A stretch of 29,131 bases of DNA from a virus. The position numbers and the translations under genes are program-made. Numbering within the stretch: position 1 is the first letter of the stretch; each line of letters starts with the position of its first letter. Positions 23,168 through 29,131 of this stretch are shown here, in pieces. Below the pieces are notes generated by a model. That model was not told where the DNA came from. It worked only from the letters and a program-made list of their open reading frames with translations, and made no database searches. Location of the stretch: IMG/VR virus record IMGVR_UViG_3300020197_000111, positions 1 to 29,131 of that record. One strand, 5' to 3'.

Positions 23168-25591
23168 ATGGCATTAAGAAATCCAAAAATATTTGGCCTT
23201 GACGTAACAAAGAATTTAGCAGATGTTAAAGATAAAGAGACTGCTTTACAGTTCTTAAATATACCAAGAAGCGCTTTAAATGTAATTCAAGGATCTGCAA
23301 ATGCCGGGGCTTCAAGAGAGGACTGGATGAGTCTCTCTAGACTTACGGATCCAATTTATAAAACATTAGATCGATCATTTCAAGAATCATTAAATTATGG
23401 TGGATTATTAGATAGTCGTGCCGGAACAGAAAAAACTTTGTTTGGAAATTTAAATATTAATGGATCGATAAGTGGTAATGCGATTAGATTTCGTTATCTT
23501 GATGGAACTGGATCAGGCGCCACTGTAAAAATTGCTGATATTTCAACATCAAGAGTGAGTGCTTGGAGTTCTGTAGGCACAGGAGCTGCAGTTCCAATTT
23601 CTTATGGAGCTAGAGTAAGTATTAGAAGCACCGGTGCCTTACAATTTGGAACACAATCTGGAGTATCGGGTCCCAGACTACAAACATCTATCACTCCACA
23701 ATTGAAAGAATTTGATTCTGAATTTCCAACACATAAAATTAGTTGCACCATAGGAGGATCATCGGTTGTTCTCTATGCAATGAAAGGAATACCGGTTGTT
23801 TTTACCGGATTTTTTAGAGATTTGGATGCCACCATCAATTTAACAACTCTTGTTAATAACACTCCGGCAAGTTGGAAGATCGTAGAGACGGGAAATGCAA
23901 ACAATTTTTCAAAATTTAAAAATCAGGGAAATACAACATCCTCGATTAACTATAGATCTTCAATTTCACGAGAAAGATATATTCAATTTTATTATAATCC
24001 AGATAATATTCAAAGAATTACTTTGACTTCGGCAAATATTTCCGAACTTCCTGTTGTTAAATTTAATGCCGCAACACATATTAATTTTTCTTCCAATCAA
24101 CTTCGTGAATTTCCCAATTTAAATACTATTACTCCGAGTCTTAAAAGTTTAAATTTAATAGCAAATCCTCTTCATCAGAGTAGTATTCCAACGGAAAGAA
24201 AATTAAATTCTGCCGTTATTGATAAAATACCTCAAGGTTTAGAGGAGTTATATCTGGCACAAACATTTTATGGGTCAATAACACAAAATATTATTGCGAA
24301 TCGATTTACCGGATTAAAGGTTTTATATTTAAGTCGAGGTGGCGGCCAATATTTTCATCCCGACAATGATGATCCAAACTGTAAATTACCAAATGTTCCA
24401 GATACTTGTCAGACCTATCAGGTTTCGAATAATGATTTTAGAGCATTTGACGCATCATCGGGAAATGCAAAGACTATAAATGACCTTACAAATTTAGTAA
24501 CTCTTGATCTTAATGGTAATTATTATTTGAGTGGCACAGTTAATATCAATAATGATAATAAAAAAATACAGTCAATAAACGCCGGGGGCACTAATTTAAC
24601 CTTACCAACAGGTCTTGCGGGTAAAAGTTCATTTACAACTTTATATCAAGACTATGCTAGAAGTGCCGGACCACTTGTAGTAAACGGAAATTACTTATAT
24701 AACGGATGTAACTCACTCAGTACTTTATCTCTTTATGCATCAAATGTAACAGGAGCACTACCGAAGTTCACAAATGCTGCTTTAAGTTATCTTGAACTTC
24801 GTAATACTAATTTAACTGGTGGAGATCCAAACGGAGACACTTCTTTTGTAATACCAGAAAAAACATTCGAAAATTGCACCAATTTACAATATATGTTTTT
24901 ACAATCTGGTAATTTACTTCCAAATAAACCAATTCATCCTAATGCTTTCTCATATACACCAAATCTATATTACTTCTGGTATATTTCATATGGAAGAACC
25001 ACTGATAAAATTCCCAATTTAGGAACAAATACAAATCTAACATATCTAGTTCTGCATAATAATAATTTTACGGGATCGATGCCATCTTTGGCATCTAATA
25101 AAAATATTCATTATGTGGATGTGTCTTATAATGCTTTAAGTGGTGCTATTCCGGCATTTAGTAATCTATCAAATTTATATTATTTGTATATGTATAATAA
25201 TCAATTTACATCATTAAATCAATTTAAAAATCTTTCAAATCTTGCTTATTTTTATGCTCATAATAATAAACTAGCAGGCGAAATACCAAGTTTTGAGGAA
25301 TGTCCTAATCTATATTATCTTATTCTTTTTAATAATCAATTAATAAGTTATAAAACCGGAGCACTTAAAAATAATTATAATTTAAAATATTTGGATTTAT
25401 CGGGAAATTTATTAACTGGGCAAGCAATCAATCAAATTCTTGCCGATTTACTCTTAAATTATAATGCCGCGAACCGTGGGGGTGTGACTGTCAATTTAAG
25501 ATCCCAGGGAGGCGGGGGTCCAAGTGGAAAACCCGCACTAGATACTATTGATATTTTAAGATCGAAAGGTTGGTCAATCGTGTATAACTAA
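23168..25591 (+). CDS. Leucine-rich-repeat tail fibre/adhesin protein
   Basis: In this 807-residue protein the first 60 residues (NLADVKDKETALQFLNIPRS) resemble the virion-anchoring start of cyanophage fibre proteins, followed by a beta region to about 270. From about 275 to 765 there are leucine-rich repeats with LxxLxLxxNxLxG spacing: SLKSLNLIANPL, GLEELYLAQTF, GLKVLYLSRGG, NLVTLDLNGNYYLSGTVNI, NLTYLVLHNNNFTGSMPSLA, NIHYVDVSYNALSGAIPAFS, NLYYLYMYNNQFTSLNQF, NLAYFYAHNNKLAGEIPSFE, NLKYLDLSGNLLTGQ. The N-x-L-x-G-x-I-P form is the plant-type/bacterial-surface LRR. The repeats should form a curved binding solenoid, so a receptor-recognition role is a reasonable inference. It ends RSKGWSIVYN. It lies in the fibre operon with a one-base gap on each side. 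Confidence 0.82.
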   Translation: MALRNPKIFGLDVTKNLADVKDKETALQFLNIPRSALNVIQGSANAGASREDWMSLSRLTDPIYKTLDRSFQESLNYGGLLDSRAGTEKTLFGNLNINGSISGNAIRFRYLDGTGSGATVKIADISTSRVSAWSSVGTGAAVPISYGARVSIRSTGALQFGTQSGVSGPRLQTSITPQLKEFDSEFPTHKISCTIGGSSVVLYAMKGIPVVFTGFFRDLDATINLTTLVNNTPASWKIVETGNANNFSKFKNQGNTTSSINYRSSISRERYIQFYYNPDNIQRITLTSANISELPVVKFNAATHINFSSNQLREFPNLNTITPSLKSLNLIANPLHQSSIPTERKLNSAVIDKIPQGLEELYLAQTFYGSITQNIIANRFTGLKVLYLSRGGGQYFHPDNDDPNCKLPNVPDTCQTYQVSNNDFRAFDASSGNAKTINDLTNLVTLDLNGNYYLSGTVNINNDNKKIQSINAGGTNLTLPTGLAGKSSFTTLYQDYARSAGPLVVNGNYLYNGCNSLSTLSLYASNVTGALPKFTNAALSYLELRNTNLTGGDPNGDTSFVIPEKTFENCTNLQYMFLQSGNLLPNKPIHPNAFSYTPNLYYFWYISYGRTTDKIPNLGTNTNLTYLVLHNNNFTGSMPSLASNKNIHYVDVSYNALSGAIPAFSNLSNLYYLYMYNNQFTSLNQFKNLSNLAYFYAHNNKLAGEIPSFEECPNLYYLILFNNQLISYKTGALKNNYNLKYLDLSGNLLTGQAINQILADLLLNYNAANRGGVTVNLRSQGGGGPSGKPALDTIDILRSKGWSIVYN

Positions 25592-25592
25592 A

Positions 25593-26522
25593 ATGGCAAC
25601 AAAACCAAATCAGGGATTTTTAAAGAGTTTAAATTTAATAGAAACTCCAACTGACACCATAGCAATTAATAATCTGGCAGGTGCCGGAATTGCCGAAGAC
25701 TTGAAAATTATTCAAAATAATCTTCGAAATATTTCTACTATTTCTGTCACAAGTAGCAATATACCCGTAAGTGGTGGATTTTTTACATATCCAAATAATA
25801 ACTTTGTTTTTACGGATGATGATGTTGTTCAAGTTAGTGTAAATGTAAATGTTGGGTCAACAACTTTATCTGTGGGAACAAATTATTTTGTATGTAATTC
25901 AGATGGAGAGACGCAGTTTAAATTATCATTCACACCATCTACTTCAGGTATTAATACAATTACTGTAGGGACTAATCCTAATTATAACTTTATCCTTAAT
26001 CGTAAAGATGCCGTAACAGAACAGAATCTTATTAACTATATTCAACCAGATATTCAGGATACCGAAAATTTTTCATATCTAGGTGGTGGTGCTAGTATTA
26101 ATAGCACAATGACTGCCACCGCATCAAATAACGAATCTTCGGCATTTTTTATCACAAAAAAATATAGAGTAGATAAAGATACAACAACTCAAAAGGACCT
26201 TAAATTTGAGGGTACAGTAATTATAAAAGATCCGGTTGCATTGAATGTAAATACTGCTGGTTTGGCAAATGAAAGGTCTCCAGGTGTTTTTATTGGAACT
26301 ACTCGGGCATTTTCAAGTGATAATAATCCTTGGTCGGAAGTTGGAAGCGCACTTCAAACTTCAAGCACCGAAGTCTCCGTTGGTGAGTTAAACTTTGCTG
26401 ATAATATTATAATAGAAGGACTCACTGCAACTTCTGCAGAATCAACTTTAGCAACGACCTTTACTCATAAATTACCCGTTGTCATTAATGGTGAAACGTA
26501 CTTCTTACTATTAAGCACATAA
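25593..26522 (+). CDS. Small fibre-block virion protein, unknown function
   Basis: This 309-residue protein ends the rightward fibre block. The N-terminus (FLKSLNLIETPTDTIAINNL, later AEDLKIIQNNLRNIS) looks like a shortened version of the anchor in the LRR and PA14 proteins. Residues 50-140 are a beta region of the VVQVSVNVNVGSTTLSVGTN type. Residues 170-250 include STMTATASNNESSAFFITKK and GTVIIKDPVALN, and the end is THKLPVVINGETYFLLLST. No known catalytic or binding motif is visible. Its last 12 bases overlap the 3' end of the convergent PA14 gene. It is probably a fibre adaptor, tip or chaperone; this is inferred from position only. Confidence 0.65.
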   Translation: MATKPNQGFLKSLNLIETPTDTIAINNLAGAGIAEDLKIIQNNLRNISTISVTSSNIPVSGGFFTYPNNNFVFTDDDVVQVSVNVNVGSTTLSVGTNYFVCNSDGETQFKLSFTPSTSGINTITVGTNPNYNFILNRKDAVTEQNLINYIQPDIQDTENFSYLGGGASINSTMTATASNNESSAFFITKKYRVDKDTTTQKDLKFEGTVIIKDPVALNVNTAGLANERSPGVFIGTTRAFSSDNNPWSEVGSALQTSSTEVSVGELNFADNIIIEGLTATSAESTLATTFTHKLPVVINGETYFLLLST

Positions 26523-28766
26523 AATGTTAAGAATTGTTGTGGTTCCAGCACCAACGTTATCAAGTAATTTTAATACAGAAGGAGTTTGAATTGGTATTCT
26601 TTTAGTAGAAGAGTCTGTTGAACTTATATTTGTAATATTTGCAGCAGACACTGTCGCAGTCAGAGCACTAAACTTTACATTACCACTATCAATTTTTAAA
26701 TTTGGAAAACTAGATGTTGTCTCTAATCCATCTTCTGTTGGACTAAATGGTGGAGAAGTATCTGTTGGTGGGCAACATAGATCTCGATCACCATCATTAG
26801 CACTAGCTGGTGCATTAGTATTTGTGACTGTGAAGTTTCCTCCCGAAGCCAAAGCAGCGGTTGTTGGCTTATTAATAGTAATTGTTGAACTGGTAAAACT
26901 TGAAACTGTTGTGTTGGAGGCAAATTGAGCTCCCAGAACTCTCCTACCATTCGCAACACCCGTTGTGCTTGTGACATTAAGAATCGTCGCTCCAGCTCCG
27001 GTCGGTGAAGTTGTGAATATACAAGTTGTGTCGCCAGGAACACAGAATGCTGCCAGACCCTCATTTATCAATCCTCTAGATTGATAAAAATAAACAGTTG
27101 TACCTGCACCGATTGTTTGAGATGGTGAAATCGTAAATGCCGATGTTGATCCAGTTGTTGTGATTCCCGTGTAAGATTGAACACCAGAACCAATCATAAT
27201 CATTCCACTCTTTAAGTTAGTTGTATTTTCACTACTTAAAGAAAATGATCCGCCACTTTCACTGCTTTTACCGACTGCTCTTTTTACAAATCCACGATGG
27301 TCAATAAAGGTTAGAGTCACTGAACCACTGGCAGTTGATGCATTGCTTACAGTAATAAAAGCGTTGATATTAATATCAGTCACAACCGTATTTGTTGGAA
27401 CTCCAGTTCCAAATATATAATTTCCAACTTCAATACCAGAAGTATCAGAGATTGAAATAATTTTAGTTCCGTTCGTTGTTGTACAAGGTCTGCTCGCTTT
27501 TTCTATTCCTGCATATGATGATTTAGGTGCATAAGTAATATCTACTTTTTTTGTTGACTTAACTTTGACGTAGTCGTCAGATGATGCGGCCTTTCCCAGT
27601 GTTCCTCCACCAGAAAGAATAGAATTATCTAAGAATACATTAAATTTACCTTTTGCAGCATCACTAAAATTGTAGTCTGATGCATAAAGATAATTATATC
27701 TTAAATTAGAGTTACTTATTGCCCCCGGATAAAAAATGTCAAAATTAATATTACGAATTACACCGATTGCATCAACCGTTGATGGAATATAATATCTTGC
27801 TCGTATATTATATTTCCTATATGCTTCTAAAACATAAGTACTATAAGTTATACGTGTGTCCTGACCGATTGCCTTACTGAATACAATATTTCCATTTGTA
27901 ATTACATCGGTGATTGCGGTGGTAAATCCAACCGGAGGAGTTAGAGTAATCACTCCCGTTGTTCGGTTGTAACCATCAACAGTTGTTCCGGTTCGAATAT
28001 TAGTTCCAGATACACTCTGCCCGATACCAATAAAACTTGTAATTGTTAGTATTCCGACTGTCCCGGCTGCTAGTGTGATGGTATTTGAAAATTTAGATGC
28101 ACTACCAACAAGAGTTGTGGTTAAACCAATTCGTGAATGTTCGGTATATGTTCCAATCCCAGATGTATATCCTTCGGTTTCAAATTCAAAACTCATGAGA
28201 GCTGTGGTATTTACAGAAAATGTATGACTTCCTGACGTGGTTGGTATAAAATATCCACTCCATTCCACACCACCATTTGTGTCTACGGACTCCGGAGTAA
28301 TTTTTTGCGAATAAGAAAAATTTCCATTCTCCCAAAAATTATTTGTAACAATCGGAGTTCCGGTGAATACTGTTCCTGTTATGGGTATGGGGTTTATTAC
28401 CTGATTTGAATTATAATATTTTGCGGTTAGTCCATTACCGCCATTAATTCTTGGAATTCCTGAAAATATTTTAAATTTATCTAATTTATTTTGATATGTA
28501 ATTCTTGGGGAAAAATCTAGATTTTCCCCTTCACTATTAGTAAATTCTACTCTACTTCCAATAATGTTTCTATAACCGCCAGATGATAACCCATATGAAA
28601 ATATATTTCGAATTGCATCCAAGTCTTCAGATATAAACGTTGATGGTGAGGTCGTTGGTTCAGCTAATGTATCCAAGAGATTATTTAATGATAATGTCTT
28701 ATCCGATAAATCGCCAAGATTACTGTCTCTTTGAATACCAATTCTTTTGTATATCTTTTGTGCCAT
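26511..28766 (-). CDS. PA14-like tail fibre protein with repeated beta modules
   Basis: In this 751-residue protein, residues 1-65 (IQRDSNLGDLSDKTLSLNNL) share the Asn-Leu-x-Asp...Asp-Lys...Leu anchor pattern of the LRR gene. Residues 112-350 have PA14-type features, a beta-sandwich usually binding sugars: NGLTAKYYNSNQVINPIPIT, GVEWSGYFIPTTSGSHTFSV, then YVLEAYRKYNIRARYYIP. The domain is interrupted at about 205-296 by an inserted module. Three more copies of that roughly 60-residue module lie at 432-488, 502-562 and 590-650 (for example SGIEVGNYIFGTGVPTNTVV). Residues 575-582 and 660-668 contain cysteine pairs. It is transcribed alone from an exact TATAAATA late promoter and converges on the fibre block with a 12-base overlap. 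Host-surface glycan binding is inferred. Confidence 0.75.
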   Translation of the reverse strand: MAQKIYKRIGIQRDSNLGDLSDKTLSLNNLLDTLAEPTTSPSTFISEDLDAIRNIFSYGLSSGGYRNIIGSRVEFTNSEGENLDFSPRITYQNKLDKFKIFSGIPRINGGNGLTAKYYNSNQVINPIPITGTVFTGTPIVTNNFWENGNFSYSQKITPESVDTNGGVEWSGYFIPTTSGSHTFSVNTTALMSFEFETEGYTSGIGTYTEHSRIGLTTTLVGSASKFSNTITLAAGTVGILTITSFIGIGQSVSGTNIRTGTTVDGYNRTTGVITLTPPVGFTTAITDVITNGNIVFSKAIGQDTRITYSTYVLEAYRKYNIRARYYIPSTVDAIGVIRNINFDIFYPGAISNSNLRYNYLYASDYNFSDAAKGKFNVFLDNSILSGGGTLGKAASSDDYVKVKSTKKVDITYAPKSSYAGIEKASRPCTTTNGTKIISISDTSGIEVGNYIFGTGVPTNTVVTDININAFITVSNASTASGSVTLTFIDHRGFVKRAVGKSSESGGSFSLSSENTTNLKSGMIMIGSGVQSYTGITTTGSTSAFTISPSQTIGAGTTVYFYQSRGLINEGLAAFCVPGDTTCIFTTSPTGAGATILNVTSTTGVANGRRVLGAQFASNTTVSSFTSSTITINKPTTAALASGGNFTVTNTNAPASANDGDRDLCCPPTDTSPPFSPTEDGLETTSSFPNLKIDSGNVKFSALTATVSAANITNISSTDSSTKRIPIQTPSVLKLLDNVGAGTTTILNILCA

Positions 28767-28781
28767 ATTGACTTTTTTGAG

Positions 28782-28789
28782 TATTTATA
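28782..28789 (-). promoter_or_regulatory. T4 late promoter box TATAAATA (exact consensus)
   Basis: On the minus strand the bases read TATAAATA, ending 15 bases before the PA14 gene ATG at 28766. It lies in the short divergent gap shared with the rightward coiled-coil ORF. Confidence 0.75.
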
Positions 28790-28794
28790 TTAAG

Positions 28795-28992
28795 ATGAGA
28801 AGTAATTCATTCTATTTCAATATGGACTCCAAAGAAATGCTTACGGACTTAACTAGTCAAGCAGAAAATTTGAGAAAGGATTTAATAGATCTCGAACAAT
28901 TGTTTAATATGAAGAAAGAACAGTTTATTAAAGTTCAAGGTGCCATTGAAGCTTTGACTGCTCTTGATGAAGATGTTGAGAAAACCACTTGA
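28795..28992 (+). CDS. Small coiled-coil phage protein
   Basis: ATG 28795 gives 65 residues; an internal ATG at 28822 (MDSKEMLTDLTSQAENL) gives 56 and may be the true start, because conservation in similar short cyanophage proteins seems to begin there. An upstream TTG in the same frame at 28747 would run through the divergent late promoter and encode a hydrophobic leader, so I reject it. The body is one amphipathic helix with heptads, ENLRKDLIDLEQLFNMKKEQ then FIKVQGAIEALTALDED, typical of a small dimer or trimer. Function is unknown. Its TGA overlaps the -35 box of the next promoter. Confidence 0.65.
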   Translation: MRSNSFYFNMDSKEMLTDLTSQAENLRKDLIDLEQLFNMKKEQFIKVQGAIEALTALDEDVEKTT

Positions 28993-29017
28993 CACCCGCT
29001 CTAGGACACCCTATAAT
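28989..29017 (+). promoter_or_regulatory. Perfect-consensus sigma-70 promoter, TTGACA-N17-TATAAT
   Basis: TTGACA (28989-28994) and TATAAT (29012-29017) are separated by exactly 17 bases, the ideal vegetative promoter for host RNA polymerase. The expected start is near 29024, about 19 bases before the next ATG. The late genes of the window have no comparable element, so this marks an early or host-polymerase-driven unit. Confidence 0.9.
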
Positions 29018-29019
29018 AT

Positions 29020-29041
29020 GGGGGTAATCAAGAAAACCCCC
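29020..29041. repeat. G5/C5 inverted repeat at the transcription start
   Basis: GGGGG (29020-29024) and CCCCC (29037-29041) flank 12 AT-rich bases, just after the -10 box and directly before the ATG. The predicted start lies within or beside the G arm, so this is better read as a possible operator on DNA than as a complete RNA hairpin. Confidence 0.5.
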
Positions 29042-29042
29042 A

Positions 29043-29131
29043 ATGACCACCGCACAAGAAACCGTTCAAGGTATTGTGATTGATGTATGCACCCGCACCT
29101 TCCTGCTGTTGAGTGATCAGGGCAGCGAGCG
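29043..29131 (+). CDS. 5' end of an early gene (partial, unknown function)
   Basis: ATG 29043 opens a frame that runs off the right edge after 29 complete codons: MTTAQETVQGIVIDVCTRTF, then LLLSDQGSE. The spacing from a perfect sigma-70 promoter supports it strongly. Codons such as CTG, CGC, GGC, AGC and GAG are more GC-rich than the late genes, so it differs in composition and perhaps origin. The start resembles a small beta-type domain, but too little is present to assign a family. Confidence 0.7.
   Translation, partial: MTTAQETVQGIVIDVCTRTFLLLSDQGSE

Noticed and set aside
26505-26530. Terminator between the convergent fibre genes
   Set aside because: The genes overlap by 12 bases and there is no hairpin followed by a T-run on either strand.
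28768-28791. TTGACT with TATATT as a rightward sigma-70 promoter
   Set aside because: The spacing is only about 12 bases, too short for a working promoter, and the sequence is explained by the late promoter on the other strand.
28747-28794. TTG start extending the small coiled-coil ORF upstream
   Set aside because: It would put coding sequence over the PA14 gene start and its late promoter and add a hydrophobic leader out of character with the helix; ATG 28795 or 28822 is more likely.

Overview
The window is a late structural (virion) module of a T4-like contractile-tailed phage. The AT-rich coding DNA, the set of T4-type baseplate and hub proteins, T4-type late promoters (NATAAATA) and very large repetitive fibre genes best fit a marine T4-like myovirus, most likely a cyanophage infecting Synechococcus or Prochlorococcus. 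The host assignment is inference, since no host-diagnostic photosynthesis gene lies in the window. Almost every base is coding; no gap exceeds 75 bases, and I see no tRNA, rRNA, insertion sequence or CRISPR array.

Layout. (1) 1-186: 3' end of an unrecognised + strand gene. (2) 2910-201, minus strand: gp4 head completion nuclease-fold protein, a small conserved unknown, a gp48-type tail-tube cap, and gp53 baseplate wedge, which carries an inserted cupredoxin-like domain. (3) 2946-4627, plus strand: gp54-like tube initiator, then gp26 and a small gp51-like ORF joined by a canonical -1 slippery heptamer (T TTT TTC), laid out like the lambda G/GT tail-assembly chaperones. (4) 4620-8277: two long coiled-coil/hydrophobic proteins in the tape-measure position; the second carries an M23 peptidase and a tail-lysozyme domain. 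(5) 8277-14147: gp27-like hub, gp5-like OB-fold protein with a long proline repeat tail, a separate beta-helical spike protein, an S74 chaperone-domain protein and a coiled-coil protein. (6) 14182-26522: a colinear set of fibre or baseplate-peripheral proteins: a pectin-lyase-like beta-helix, two giant paralogues, a leucine-rich-repeat protein and a small beta-rich protein. (7) 28766-26511, minus strand: a PA14-like fibre convergent with that set. (8) 28795-29131: a small coiled-coil ORF, then a perfect-consensus sigma-70 promoter driving a new gene of different base composition, which marks exit from the late module.

How it fits together: gp54/gp48 start and cap the tail tube, gp26/gp51 probably chaperone the tape measure, the hub (gp27-like, gp5 OB, beta spike) forms the puncturing device, and cell-wall hydrolysis, carried inside gp5 in T4, is here moved to the M23/lysozyme protein. 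gp53 completes the wedge, and the fibre genes probably supply host adsorption. NATAAATA boxes ahead of gp48, gp26, the spike gene, the fibre block and the PA14 gene divide the module into late units.
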